Of a stretch of 36,893 nt of DNA, positions 1-8,857 are shown in pieces (position 1 is the first letter of the stretch; every line of letters begins with the position of its first letter). The stretch is taken from positions 1 through 36,893 of the IMG/VR virus record IMGVR_UViG_3300010430_000240. One strand, given 5' to 3'. The notes under the pieces are model-generated. The model was not told the DNA's origin. It was given only the letters and a program-made list of their open reading frames with translations, and ran no database searches. Both the position numbers and the translations under genes were made by a program. Source of the stretch: a virus.

Positions 1-123
1 CCTGAAGTTTCTCGTTGCGTGGTGCCGCTTCAGCTATTCGAGTAGCGGCCTCATCAGTTAGCTGATCGTTTCGGTGGCTGGTAATGAGCGCATCACTTCC
101 TTCAGTTGCGATTGTGAAAGCCC
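1..123. repeat. Terminal direct repeat, left copy (circle-closing overlap)
   Basis: These 123 bases are identical to 36771-36893. Joining the two copies restores one uninterrupted reading frame through the junction, so the repeat reflects a circular or circularly permuted molecule and not two genomic copies. Headful packaging, as in P22, gives such permuted genomes. An overlap left by the assembler is the simplest explanation, although a true short terminal repeat cannot be excluded from the sequence alone. Confidence 0.95.
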
Positions 124-1957
124 GTTTGCCCGTCTGCCTTGCCAGTATTCCTTGTGCGTCTGCTTCTGCTTTTCTTGGTTTTGTTGCTTTGATGAAATCG
201 ACATAATCTTTTACCTTACCTTGACCTTCACGAATATTAAGCATTGCATCAAGCACAGCCGCCTGATCTGCTCCGAAACCCTCAGACTCATAATGATATT
301 GAGCCGGGATTGTTTTTTCTCCACTACGTTCAGCTAGGTCTAAACGGTGGCGACCGCTGATCACCTCTTTGCGACCATCTTCACGGACCCATATTTGAAT
401 AGGAGCAACACCAGTTCTTTCAAACTTGCCGCCCAATGGTTCAACAACGCCTTTAACGTCAGCGCCTTCTTTGAATTGAGGAACGTCTTCACTAATGGTT
501 ATTTCTTCGATCGGCGCTTCAACAACTTCCTTACCAACGATTTGTTGCTTTACTGGCTTTTCTTCAGGAAGCTCAAGTACAACAGGCTCTTGCTCAGTGG
601 CTTTAGTCTTATCAATTTCAAACTCTTGTTCGACAACTGGCTTGACTGGCTCAAGTTTAGCTTGTGGCTCTTTTGCTTTAAGTTCTTGTTTTTTCTGTGT
701 TTTTTGCTCTTGTTGAATTTGAGCCTGTTCAGGGGATAACGCTTCAATAGCTGCTTGCTCAGTACCTACAACGTCAGTAGCTTCAATATCTTTTTCAAGC
801 TGCTTAGCAATAACCTTTTCAGGTGAATAGTTGATCTCGTTAGCGGTAGCCATAGCACCGCCTCCAGCACCACCAAATACACCGCCAGCAACAGCACCAG
901 CCGCAGCCTGATCAAGTGCCTCTTTCCAATCCATTGCAACGTCAGTGCCGTAACGCTCACCAACGTATTCAATCATGCCTTCCTGAATTGCTTCAGTGGC
1001 CGCTTCTTTGGTCATGGCCTTACCACCAGCAGCAGCAACACGCTTAGTTGATTCTTTAATGCCAGCTTTCAAAATCTCTTTACCGATCTCTTCTTTTCCA
1101 GCCTGGGTAATGCCTTTAGCACCGATACGCTCAAGTAATGAAGCAGCAACGGCAAAAGGCGCAGCTTCAAGAACATCTTCAAGCTCAGCACTTTCCTTAC
1201 CTTTATTTTGGGCTCTCTGTTCTCCAATCTCACCAGAACGGGCAAAGATGTAAGCAGGCAAAGCAGTAATAGCCGCCACCATATCAGGGACCGACTTAAC
1301 ACCTTGCTCAAGACCGTATTCTAAAACGTCAGCATAAGCGCTACCGGACAACGGGCCACCTTCAGAGAATGATTTCTTAACGTCTTCCCATCCGACTTTC
1401 TCTTGATAGCCAAGATCAATATCTTTAAGAACGTCAGCGCCTTTAGTTAAGATTGGTTCAGCTTCTCGCTTAGCCCATTCTTCAGGACCAAGTACAGACG
1501 GGATAATGTCACCATCTTCCCAAACAAGGCCGCCCATAGGAAACTTCTGTTCAAGTCCAGAACCAACCGTTTCAATGGTCTGAAGCAATGCGCCGCCAAC
1601 GTCACCAGCTCGCTCACCAGCGCCAGCGCCCCAGTTTTTAAGCTTGCCGCTAACAAGCTCTAACATGCTTTGTTCTTCAGGTGCCTTCATTGCTGCACCA
1701 GTAAATCCATCAACAGGTTGTTGCTGTGGTATTGATTCTTGTGTGATTGGCTGTGCAATTAATCCAGGCTCTTGCTCTGCCACTGGATCACTAACAACCG
1801 GGTCAATCGGTGCGACTTGAAAGCCAATTGTTTGATTAAATTGCTCGAGTGGAATATCAGAATAGTATTTATTGTGAAGCGCAGTGACTAACTGATCATC
1901 AGCCATGTCATTGTATTGAGGGTTTTGTTCTCTGAAGTTTTTTATGAACTCGCTCAC
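1..1957 (-). CDS. Giant polyvalent ejection-type protein, N-terminal part (continues at 36770 down to 33289)
   Basis: This is the first ~652 codons of an ORF of about 1,812 residues once the circle is closed; the frame is the same on both sides of the junction. The start is GTG at 1957, preceded by AGGAGAGCC. The N-terminus is followed by a Pro/Gln-rich linker. At about residues 347-370 lies an Ala/Gly-rich stretch (AAAGAVAGGVFGGAGGGA), a glycine-zipper-like segment that could insert into membranes. A Lys/Glu/Gln-rich linker follows, then about residues 480-660 match the DdrB-type ParB-like domain, with SGRHRLDLAERSG and TIPAQ. The gene follows two ejection-type genes, in the place of P22 gene 16. 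Family knowledge: such ParB-like domains occur in large polyvalent proteins of phages and conjugative elements. Injection with DNA is inferred. Confidence 0.85.
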   Translation of the reverse strand, partial: MSEFIKNFREQNPQYNDMADDQLVTALHNKYYSDIPLEQFNQTIGFQVAPIDPVVSDPVAEQEPGLIAQPITQESIPQQQPVDGFTGAAMKAPEEQSMLELVSGKLKNWGAGAGERAGDVGGALLQTIETVGSGLEQKFPMGGLVWEDGDIIPSVLGPEEWAKREAEPILTKGADVLKDIDLGYQEKVGWEDVKKSFSEGGPLSGSAYADVLEYGLEQGVKSVPDMVAAITALPAYIFARSGEIGEQRAQNKGKESAELEDVLEAAPFAVAASLLERIGAKGITQAGKEEIGKEILKAGIKESTKRVAAAGGKAMTKEAATEAIQEGMIEYVGERYGTDVAMDWKEALDQAAAGAVAGGVFGGAGGGAMATANEINYSPEKVIAKQLEKDIEATDVVGTEQAAIEALSPEQAQIQQEQKTQKKQELKAKEPQAKLEPVKPVVEQEFEIDKTKATEQEPVVLELPEEKPVKQQIVGKEVVEAPIEEITISEDVPQFKEGADVKGVVEPLGGKFERTGVAPIQIWVREDGRKEVISGRHRLDLAERSGEKTIPAQYHYESEGFGADQAAVLDAMLNIREGQGKVKDYVDFIKATKPRKAEADAQGILARQTGKRAFTIATEGSDALITSHRNDQLTDEAATRIAEAAPRNEKLQ

Positions 1958-1970
1958 GGCGGCTCTCCTG

Positions 1971-1994
1971 TATTAAAGCCCTAATTAAAGGGCT
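1971..1994 (-). terminator. Intergenic hairpin before the polyvalent gene (weak terminator or attenuator)
   Basis: The 43-bp gap between the second ejection gene and the polyvalent gene holds AGCCCT (1977-1982) and AGGGCT (1989-1994), a 6-bp stem. Read leftward it is followed by TTTAATA, a short and impure U tract. It may lower expression of the giant gene relative to upstream structural genes. Confidence 0.45.
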
Positions 1995-2000
1995 CGTTTA

Positions 2001-2879
2001 TCATCGAATACCTAAAGGGTCATTATCAACTGTACTACCAGCGTCAGGAACTTCAAGCCCAAACTTCTGAGCCGCTTGCTTAACTGCTTGCGATCGAGTA
2101 ACACCACCTTCACGGAAAATCTTGGTTGCTTCGGTGGCAATGCCCTGGACCTTATTTCTAACAGTCGGATCAAGATTGGTAATATTGCCAGCCTGATCAA
2201 ACAGTCCGCCAAGCAACTCAACTGACTGGCGATACATCAAGCTTTCATCAGCCGACTTAACGCCACCACCATCAGAACCAGCGCTGGAAGTTTTAACCGG
2301 ACGAGTCTTGCGCTCAACTTCACGGCCAGCTTTATAAACCACATCTTCACCGCCGACCTGAATAGCTTTAGGGTTTTCAAGTAGCTTGTCCATTGCCATA
2401 GCTTTAGATAGTGATAGCTCCATGAATTGAGGGTCGTATTGCTCCGGTAGCTTTGATTGCACTTCAGGAGAAACGCCCTGGTACATTAGCTGATAACGGC
2501 GATCCTGCTCTTCAGGTGTTTTACCTTGAAGCACGTATCCGGCAAGTTGGCCCATTTCATCAACTGACCGCTGAGTTGCTTTAAGCTGTCTGTCATCCAT
2601 CTTGGTAACTGCATCAATAAACGTTGCACCACCTTCAGGATCCAAGGCCAACAATTGCTGTTGTGCGCTAACATCACCACCAACCGCCTTTTGGCGCAGG
2701 CCTGTTAGCAAGTTTTTACGCTCCAATGCTGCGGCCTCTTTTGCTGGTCGTTCTGATATTTCACGCTCCAACTCACCAAGCTGTAACCCAGAAAGCTTAT
2801 TTCGAGTGCGAGCGCCTTCAACCGCTGCTTGTGTTCGGTATATCTCGCCTAAGTCGATACCGTATTGATTAGCTGCCAT
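2001..2879 (-). CDS. Putative DNA ejection (internal virion) protein, P22 gp20 position
   Basis: This 292-residue protein is rich in Gln, Ala and charged residues and has no predicted transmembrane segment. Its first ~100 residues look helical (YRTQAAVEGARTRNKLSG), and a Ser/Gly hinge (SSAGSDGGG) lies near residue 200. Its ATG overlaps the stop of the preceding gene (TAATG), implying translational coupling. It lies between a gp7-like protein and the giant polyvalent gene, where P22 has gp20, which is longer at about 470 residues. The ejection role rests on position and composition; no family motif was recognised. Confidence 0.65.
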   Translation of the reverse strand: MAANQYGIDLGEIYRTQAAVEGARTRNKLSGLQLGELEREISERPAKEAAALERKNLLTGLRQKAVGGDVSAQQQLLALDPEGGATFIDAVTKMDDRQLKATQRSVDEMGQLAGYVLQGKTPEEQDRRYQLMYQGVSPEVQSKLPEQYDPQFMELSLSKAMAMDKLLENPKAIQVGGEDVVYKAGREVERKTRPVKTSSAGSDGGGVKSADESLMYRQSVELLGGLFDQAGNITNLDPTVRNKVQGIATEATKIFREGGVTRSQAVKQAAQKFGLEVPDAGSTVDNDPLGIR

Positions 2880-3568
2880 TACGAAGCCCCCAAAGTTTTA
2901 TACATTAACCAGTTTTGTGCCGCCTGGTTTCCTGCTTGAGCCATGCCTTGATAAGCACCTGCCCGAGCCTGGCCTTGTGCATATTGTGATTGCGCTTGCG
3001 ACTGACCAAGGTTAGAAAGAATATTGCCGCTTGTGCTTGCAAGGTTACTCGTTGCTTGAGCTTGACCAGCAGCAGAAGCCTGGCCACCAGAAGATAACCC
3101 TGAAAGCATGTTGTATTTACGCGCCTTCTCGTTAGCTTCACGAGCATAAGCGTTAGCGTATTCCTGGCTTGCTACATTCTGAGAATAATCAGTAACACCT
3201 TTTTGCTGCGCACCACTCAATAAGCGACCACGAGCAGCCGCCGATTTATCAAGCGCCTCAATGCCCTGGTCCATTCTGAATTGATAACCAGGGTCCTTTG
3301 TTACGTCAATGTCTCCAACTTCAAACGCACCAGACTGAACGCCTTCCCACATTTGATTCAATGCTTGCTCACCAATGTCACGCCAAGGTGCAAAGTCTTC
3401 GCGTTGCTGCTCCGCAAGCTCTCTTTGAAGAGCAACGTTTTCATCAGCTATCGCTTCTTGTGATTTTGCCGACTCTTTGGCTGCTTTCTCTTGTGCCTTT
3501 CCAGACTTATAAGCTGAATATCCACCAACAACAGCAGACCCGACAACCGCCGCCGCAACTACTGACAT
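2879..3568 (-). CDS. DNA transfer / ejection protein, P22 gp7-like
   Basis: The protein has 229 residues, about the size of P22 gp7. The N-terminus (VVAAAVVGSAVVGGYSAY) is a small-residue hydrophobic segment of the kind seen in phage internal virion proteins. It is followed by a Lys/Ala/Glu-rich helix and then FAPWRDIGEQALNQM and DPGYQFRMDQG, a signature common in phage DNA transfer proteins. The C-terminal half is Gln/Ala/Ser/Gly-rich. The start is preceded by AAGGGGGG. By analogy with P22 it is packaged in the capsid and ejected to help build the channel across the cell envelope. It starts 10 bases inside the end of the cupin-like gene. Confidence 0.75.
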   Translation of the reverse strand: MSVVAAAVVGSAVVGGYSAYKSGKAQEKAAKESAKSQEAIADENVALQRELAEQQREDFAPWRDIGEQALNQMWEGVQSGAFEVGDIDVTKDPGYQFRMDQGIEALDKSAAARGRLLSGAQQKGVTDYSQNVASQEYANAYAREANEKARKYNMLSGLSSGGQASAAGQAQATSNLASTSGNILSNLGQSQAQSQYAQGQARAGAYQGMAQAGNQAAQNWLMYKTLGAS

Positions 3569-4119
3569 AAACCCCCCTTATCAACGATAGCTTTAGCGCA
3601 TTCAGTTAATACCGCTTCATCATGCTCGATTTGCTTCATTGCTTGTTCAAGTAAATGGTTAAACTCTTCCAACTCTTCGAATGAGCCACAAGTTAGAAAT
3701 TCATACATTTCTTCAGGGTTACGCTCTTCTGCACAGTGGAATGTGATCCAATGGGTATCTTCGTGCGCGTACCCGGCTCGCTTCTTCCCGGCCTTGCCTT
3801 CCATGATGTTTAAACCAGTAAGGCGTTTAACTTCTCCGGTATCGGTTGAAACGGAAATGTCACCACTAAGCATAATATCAAAGTGGTCAAACTTATGGAT
3901 TCGACCAGTTAGCAAGGTGCCTTTAGGGATGGTAATTTCACGCGCATAGATACCACCATTAAAGCGGTGGTTAACATCAATTGGAACTTGCTCTTCCTGA
4001 AGCATAGCCTGTTCAAGTGCGTTAATCTTTCCGCGCCGTTCAGCAATATCAATTGAAGATACGGCTGCAACAATTGCCAGTGAGCGCGATTCTTCTAGCT
4101 TTGTGTTTGTCTCGTTCAT
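3559..4119 (-). CDS. Cupin-like phage protein, P22 gene 14 position
   Basis: This 186-residue protein has a helical N-terminus and then a single beta-rich domain from about residue 50 to 130. Features are HRFNGGIYAREITIPKG, a loop with GRIHKFDHFDIMLSGDIS, and YAHEDTHWITFH. The spacing of His residues and the 'PKG ... G.IH...H..' layout resemble one-domain cupins that occur in many podophage tail modules. The C-terminus is a long helix with two Cys. It follows the needle-like gene, the place of P22 gp14, an assembly-related protein. Whether it binds a metal, is a virion component or acts in assembly cannot be told. RBS AGGGA. Confidence 0.6.
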   Translation of the reverse strand: MNETNTKLEESRSLAIVAAVSSIDIAERRGKINALEQAMLQEEQVPIDVNHRFNGGIYAREITIPKGTLLTGRIHKFDHFDIMLSGDISVSTDTGEVKRLTGLNIMEGKAGKKRAGYAHEDTHWITFHCAEERNPEEMYEFLTCGSFEELEEFNHLLEQAMKQIEHDEAVLTECAKAIVDKGGLCQ

Positions 4120-4126
4120 GTTATCC

Positions 4127-4831
4127 CTATGGTGTTGTCATCTGGCCGGAGGTTTTACTCTCTGCCAATAAGTTATTGAGAACCGCAATAGCATCGTTAA
4201 GGTCTGAAGCTAGTTGATTTATTGCCGCTTTGTTTTCGTTCGTTAAATCGGTTACTGATTGTGTGTAAGTCTGATCGTAAGCTGCCGGAGCCGCACCAAT
4301 ATCAGGAGTTGTAATATCAACTGTTGTTTCTACTGCGTCAGCTATTGAAGCCATTCTTTTAACTAGACCAACCGTTGGTTCATCAGCAAGATCATTAAAT
4401 CCAACTATATCACCATTAGAACCATGAGCTTGAGAAGCGTTAACATGAGAGTCAAGGCTGTTAGCAAGTAAAACTATTGCCTGGGCATTGGCTGTTATGT
4501 TCACCGTGTTCTGAGCAATAGCTAAAGCATTTTGTACAATTGCCGCTGAGTTAATAGCAATGTCTTCAGCGTTCTGAGCAATAGCTAAAGCGTTAGTTTT
4601 AATAGCTTCTTTGTTCTCTGCTATTGCAATTATGTTGGCTTCTACAGCTTTAACAAGGTCGTCAATATCTTCAATGTTATCATCAATTGAGTTGCCACCC
4701 TTGTAAGCTACACGGCGATATAGGTCACGAAACCAAACAGACCAGGCGCGAGCCATAAGCCCGTTCTGGTCGATAAGCTTAACCTGAAGCGGTGGTTTAG
4801 ATACCAGGTTTTCAGTTTTATTATCAGCCAT
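4127..4831 (-). CDS. Tail needle-like coiled-coil protein (P22 gp26 position)
   Basis: This 234-residue protein is nearly the length of P22 gp26. After an N-terminal region with NGLMARAWSVWFRDLY, a feature of podophage tail proteins that anchor to the hub, residues about 60-125 form heptad repeats of the type AIAxN, as expected for a slender trimeric coiled coil. A middle section and a second helical C-terminus follow. It begins at a TAATG overlap with the gp10-like gene, just as gene 26 follows gene 10 in P22. The inferred role is plugging the tail after packaging and penetrating the outer membrane. Sequence identity to gp26 was not assessable. Confidence 0.6.
   Translation of the reverse strand: MADNKTENLVSKPPLQVKLIDQNGLMARAWSVWFRDLYRRVAYKGGNSIDDNIEDIDDLVKAVEANIIAIAENKEAIKTNALAIAQNAEDIAINSAAIVQNALAIAQNTVNITANAQAIVLLANSLDSHVNASQAHGSNGDIVGFNDLADEPTVGLVKRMASIADAVETTVDITTPDIGAAPAAYDQTYTQSVTDLTNENKAAINQLASDLNDAIAVLNNLLAESKTSGQMTTP
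4508..4591 (-). repeat. 21-bp direct repeat inside the needle-like gene
   Basis: GTTCTGAGCAATAGCTAAAG(C) occurs at 4508-4528 and again at 4571-4591. The 63-bp spacing equals 21 codons, or three heptads. This points to recent growth of the coiled coil by internal duplication, a way to change needle length. Confidence 0.85.
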
Positions 4832-6204
4832 TATCGAACCTCAACCCACGCCCCACCAATATCAATTGGTATAGGGTCTGATACTTCAACTTTAAATGTA
4901 AACTGCCTAGCAGCGCCAAAGCGGTTAACTTTCGCTCTTGTCAAATACTCTCCAACCTTTCCAATTCGACCACGCTTAAAGCTTTCGCTGTATGTCTTGC
5001 CTGAATCTTTTGAGAAGTAAACACGCAATTCAGGATCGTTACCTTGGCCGCTAATAAGTCCTACACCAGTACCCATATCAAACTCTAAACTATCAACGGT
5101 TAAAAACTCTCGGCCATTATTGACGGTGGGCAAAACAAACTCACGAATAACAGGCTCGCCGTCATCGGTGTAGAAGTTTCCAGCCATTTGATAGATTCGA
5201 CCATTCTGAAAATCACCAACCAAAGTTTTTGAATCAAAGAAGATCGCGTTGTTAGATTGGTGGCGGCCAAACTGATAAGACTGGCGAACATGCCAGGCAC
5301 CAGTTGAAATATCATAACACCAGGTAATATCTCGACTTGGTATAGTGAGAACGTAAAACAAGTGCCCTTCATCCTGATACGTGTAGGCAAACGCATCACT
5401 TAGATCAACGTCTTTGAGTGTCTTCTCAACTGCGTGAGTGCTTATCCTTACCGGAGTGTATCCAGTCATTTGGTAGACCATCAAATCAGAACCGATAAAG
5501 TAAACGGTATTGTTTTGCTTAGCTACAGAGTAACGAGCTCCACAGCCCTTTTCTACAAATGCGCCCTGGTTACGCTCGAAAGGAAAATCTGAAGCGCCGG
5601 AGTTATACCAGACCTCTATTGTCTCGGTTCCAAAAAGAAATATTTCACGGTGATCGCTAAGGACTGCAACAAGGTTATCTGGCTGACCTTCGGCAGTGGC
5701 AAAGTCTAACGGGTCAAAAGCCACATCAAGCAATTCAGAAATAAAAAATTGCCCCGTTCCTTTTCTATCAAACAAGAAATAACCATCTTGATAAGTAACG
5801 GTTGTGGCCGGATAAAACGCTTCATCAATGATTTGTTTTACTTCATCCTCTCTCGCGTCATAGTAAAAGGCTTTAAACCCATCCACAGCAACAACCTGAA
5901 TGCCGTTATCCTCCATAACAACGCGACCTTTAAGATCGACATCACCCAACTCTTTAAATGTTCCGTTCTTAAATATTTCGTACATCTTTGAAGGTGTAAC
6001 GGCAAATACTCGCCCTTTATTGTTGTGTAACCCAAGAACCGGGAACGTAGGAAGCTCGCAAAAAAATGCGAGCCCTGGCGTGTTAATTAGGTTGAATGGA
6101 TACTTACCACCATTTGAGGCGCGAGGATACACGTTAACAAGCAACTCATTGCCTGATATATCCTGCTCTGAAGTGTTAGCCGCAAGCGGTATCTCTCTTT
6201 GCAT
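4831..6204 (-). CDS. Tail accessory factor / packaged-DNA stabilisation protein, P22 gp10-like
   Basis: The protein has 457 residues, compared with about 472 in P22 gp10. It shows the family layout: an N-terminal NTPG-containing segment, then repeated beta-blades (VLGLHNNKGRVFAV, DGYFLFDRKGTGQFFIS, LVAVLSDHREIFLFGTETIEVWYN, GCGARYSVAKQNNTVYFIG). GTETIEVWYN and the following FPFERNQGAF region are the clearest signatures. In P22 it joins gp4 to the needle and tailspikes and closes the portal after packaging. It lies between the gp4-like and needle-like genes, three bases after the former, with RBS AAGGA. Confidence 0.85.
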   Translation of the reverse strand: MQREIPLAANTSEQDISGNELLVNVYPRASNGGKYPFNLINTPGLAFFCELPTFPVLGLHNNKGRVFAVTPSKMYEIFKNGTFKELGDVDLKGRVVMEDNGIQVVAVDGFKAFYYDAREDEVKQIIDEAFYPATTVTYQDGYFLFDRKGTGQFFISELLDVAFDPLDFATAEGQPDNLVAVLSDHREIFLFGTETIEVWYNSGASDFPFERNQGAFVEKGCGARYSVAKQNNTVYFIGSDLMVYQMTGYTPVRISTHAVEKTLKDVDLSDAFAYTYQDEGHLFYVLTIPSRDITWCYDISTGAWHVRQSYQFGRHQSNNAIFFDSKTLVGDFQNGRIYQMAGNFYTDDGEPVIREFVLPTVNNGREFLTVDSLEFDMGTGVGLISGQGNDPELRVYFSKDSGKTYSESFKRGRIGKVGEYLTRAKVNRFGAARQFTFKVEVSDPIPIDIGGAWVEVR

Positions 6205-6206
6205 GT

Positions 6207-6956
6207 TTATGGTCCTTGTTCGATCACATATGTGCCTATGCCTTTACGCTGAGTAGCAACGGCGCGATCCATTCCAAGAACAAGATCTCGGTAGTTGTTA
6301 CGCTTCAGCCACTTCTTGCCTTCAACCGCATGAGTGGCAATAGCTGCGCTTGGCTGCTTTCCCCATTCATCAGCAAGATCAAGACAAAGGTTATAGATAA
6401 GCGCTCGTTCGTAACCTGGTGGAAGGTTGATCACTTCAGTTAGGCAAGCCGCCGGAAGTATCTCGCTTAATGGCTGGATAACTTCAAGGTGAAGCGTTTC
6501 TGAAGAGTACGGGACCGATTCAAACAAGATTGTATTTAATGGCCAACCTTCACGAACATAGAAGCGTGAAGGGCGTGAGGCGTTCGTTTTACGGCTAATT
6601 CGTGAAAAGGTTTTAACGTCAATGACTTCTTGAATGTAATCAGTATCGTATTGGTCACGAATAAAAGCGGCCAGTATCTTTTCTGGACTAGCGGTTTCAA
6701 TGTGGTTAATTGGTAATGGATCGGGCTTTGGTTCAGGGTAGATACCAATAGTGTATTCAGATACATCGTTAGTTAGCTGAAATGTGACAACATTAACCAC
6801 CGGGATAAGTAGCGTTTCGTTTGTCCAGGCTCCGACCATTTGAGCAAATACCTGAAGAGCGTCATCACCTTCATTAGCTGGAAGCGCTTCGCCAGCAGCA
6901 AGAACGCCAATTTTACGCATTGAACTGCGAATAATATCCCCTACCGTAGTAGCCAT
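6207..6956 (-). CDS. Tail accessory factor, P22 gp4-like
   Basis: This 249-residue protein begins TTVGDIIRSSMRKIGVLAAGE and contains EGDDALQVFAQMVGAWTNETL, the helical start typical of the gp4 family of head-completion proteins. NLPPGYERALIYNLCLDLADEWG near residue 190 is the second conserved block. It is longer than P22 gp4 (about 166). In P22 this protein forms a ring under the portal and is added after packaging. The order coat, unknown, gp4, gp10, needle agrees with that role. RBS GGAGC. Confidence 0.85.
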   Translation of the reverse strand: MATTVGDIIRSSMRKIGVLAAGEALPANEGDDALQVFAQMVGAWTNETLLIPVVNVVTFQLTNDVSEYTIGIYPEPKPDPLPINHIETASPEKILAAFIRDQYDTDYIQEVIDVKTFSRISRKTNASRPSRFYVREGWPLNTILFESVPYSSETLHLEVIQPLSEILPAACLTEVINLPPGYERALIYNLCLDLADEWGKQPSAAIATHAVEGKKWLKRNNYRDLVLGMDRAVATQRKGIGTYVIEQGP

Positions 6957-6957
6957 T

Positions 6958-7518
6958 TTATTCAGCTCCGTTCATTGCCGCTTTAATTTTCTCGATCAGA
7001 GTGTCTTCTTTCATGTTTTCACGAAGACCTAAACTATAAAGCGAATTACCAAGAACAACATGCTCAGCCTTAGTTAGTGATTCAGGGTTCTCTTCAAACT
7101 GTGCGTAAAGAACATCAAGATCATGTTCACCTTCTAGACCTTCAGCTTGCTTTGATTCTTTCAGGCCGCGGCGTTCAGCTTCAGCAATAAGATCTTCATC
7201 AGAGAAGTTTTCAATGTCCATTGCTACTTCAGCCATTTTCACAGCTTCAGCTTTAAGCTGTTCAGGAGTTAGCACAATAAAGCCGTAAGACTCCAATAAC
7301 TTCTTCAAGTCTTCAGGGTGAGCTTCAGAAGCTTGCTCAACGGTAACGCCCGTTTTCATTTCTTGAGGTAAATCAAGTTTAGCCGGAGTTGTAACCCAAC
7401 CATCTTCAAGCATTTGCTTGTACTTGTCCGACTCTTTACCACCAGGGAACTTAAACATTTCCCCTTTTGGGGATTCTTTGCTGAATAGGTAAATAGGAAC
7501 TAATTGTGTATTTGGCAT
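6958..7518 (-). CDS. Hypothetical structural-module protein
   Basis: The function of this 186-residue acidic protein is not recognised. The first 60 residues hold a beta-type segment ending in KQMLEDGWVTTP, a pattern of small phage proteins found beside capsid genes. The remainder is helical with a short SAP/HeH-like stretch, FSDEDLIAEAERRGL, near residue 112. It sits between the coat and gp4-like genes and ends two bases before the next ATG. Its own Shine-Dalgarno is weak, and a terminator separates it from the coat gene, so it should be made in much smaller amounts than coat. A head-completion or assembly role is only a guess. Confidence 0.5.
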   Translation of the reverse strand: MPNTQLVPIYLFSKESPKGEMFKFPGGKESDKYKQMLEDGWVTTPAKLDLPQEMKTGVTVEQASEAHPEDLKKLLESYGFIVLTPEQLKAEAVKMAEVAMDIENFSDEDLIAEAERRGLKESKQAEGLEGEHDLDVLYAQFEENPESLTKAEHVVLGNSLYSLGLRENMKEDTLIEKIKAAMNGAE

Positions 7519-7544
7519 TTTAATTATCTCGCTTAACTGATTGG

Positions 7545-7565
7545 AAAAAGCCCGGCGAACCGGGC
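7545..7565 (-). terminator. Rho-independent terminator after the coat gene
   Basis: Read leftward, GCCCGG-TTCG-CCGGGC is followed by TTTTT: a 6-bp GC-only stem, a UUCG loop and a U tract, 21 bp beyond the coat stop codon. It probably reduces read-through into the low-copy tail genes. Confidence 0.85.
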
Positions 7566-7585
7566 AATTAATTTACTTGGAAGGC

Positions 7586-8842
7586 TTAGCCAGAAGTTGC
7601 ACCCCATAGGCGAAGCGCTAGTTCAGGGTAAATCATATCCGCACCCCAGACCGCATCAATACGGTGAATTTCTGTCTGCTCGTTAATATCGTAAGCACCA
7701 GTTAGGGTTAGTGATAGACCAGTTTCAGGATCAGCTGCGCGAGACTTAATAACCGCTGACTGTGGTAGCTCAAGGTCAATCATTGCAAGCGCAATAGCAT
7801 CACGGTGGAACAGGTAGTTTTGTTCGTAAGTTGCGTTAGCTGTACCAAGAACTGTCATTGGTGCGTTTTCAGCAGGCAAAGCAGTTACGTTTTGGTAAGC
7901 AGCAAGGCTAATAGAAGCGCCTTCTGGGTTAGTAGTTGTAGCCGTACCATCATTAAGCGCCGGGGAAATGTTGATTGTAGCCAAACCGCCAGCATCAGTA
8001 TCAACGTCAGCAGTAACAACGAACTCTTGAAGCAAGCCAGTTGTTTCATAGTTCTGAGGGTTAACACCAAAAACACCGTCAAAGGTAATGACGTCACCAG
8101 CTTTCAAGAAGCCAGTAGTTGAGGCTGTGCCACCAGTGATATTAACCACGCTGCCATTAGTAATGCCAGCACCAGCTAAAGGAGTGCCGCCGTGATCACC
8201 AACAGTATGCTTAGGCAAGTTCTGAGACTCGTAAGTGTCATAGTTAGCAACTGGGCCTTTGTAGCCTTTCTTGTATGCAGTCTCTACCATTGACTCTTTG
8301 AACAGCTTGGTTACTTCATCAGATAGAGTCGCACAAGTGAACGGGTCAATAACAGCGTGACGCATACCATCATCAGGCACAGCGTAAGTTGTTTGCTTAG
8401 CCGCCGCCGTTGCAAAGTCGATATACTTACCAGGGCGAACACCAGGAGTACCAGAAGAGTGGAACGCTTTCTTCAGCGTCATAGTAAGAGATCGGTCAAT
8501 CTTGTTCGCAATCTGTACCATGCCCGATTTCAGATAGCGCTCTGAGAACTGCATAATATCAAGCGTCTTATCTTTAACCGTGTACTCAAGACCAACGTGT
8601 TCTTGGTAGTCAATCTTAAACGGAATTGTCTGATCAACCATTGGTTGCTTAACCAGGGTACGACCAGAAGCTGATTTGACACGGTACGGTAGTTTCAAGC
8701 GAATCGTATCACCGACCTTACCAAATGTTTTTTCATAGTTACGGTAAACGCACTTTGCCATTACCAGGTTATTTTTCAGTAGTCGTAACGCTTCCTTAGC
8801 GATTACGTCATCTGTAAGTAGGTTGTTATTTTGAACAGCCAT
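7586..8842 (-). CDS. Major capsid (coat) protein, P22 gp5-like
   Basis: The protein has 418 residues, against 430 for P22 gp5. It begins with a helical arm (LLTDDVIAKEALRLLKNNL, VYRNYEKTF) then KVGDTIRLKLPYRVKSASGR and the TVKDKTLDIMQFSERYLK block, which match the P22 coat family with its HK97-type fold. A Gly/Thr-rich region of about residues 225-310 corresponds in place to the inserted I-domain of gp5. The RBS is AGGAG. It follows the scaffold gene and is followed by a strong terminator, as expected for the most abundant protein. Confidence 0.9.
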   Translation of the reverse strand: MAVQNNNLLTDDVIAKEALRLLKNNLVMAKCVYRNYEKTFGKVGDTIRLKLPYRVKSASGRTLVKQPMVDQTIPFKIDYQEHVGLEYTVKDKTLDIMQFSERYLKSGMVQIANKIDRSLTMTLKKAFHSSGTPGVRPGKYIDFATAAAKQTTYAVPDDGMRHAVIDPFTCATLSDEVTKLFKESMVETAYKKGYKGPVANYDTYESQNLPKHTVGDHGGTPLAGAGITNGSVVNITGGTASTTGFLKAGDVITFDGVFGVNPQNYETTGLLQEFVVTADVDTDAGGLATINISPALNDGTATTTNPEGASISLAAYQNVTALPAENAPMTVLGTANATYEQNYLFHRDAIALAMIDLELPQSAVIKSRAADPETGLSLTLTGAYDINEQTEIHRIDAVWGADMIYPELALRLWGATSG

Positions 8843-8857
8843 GATGTTTCTCCTAAA

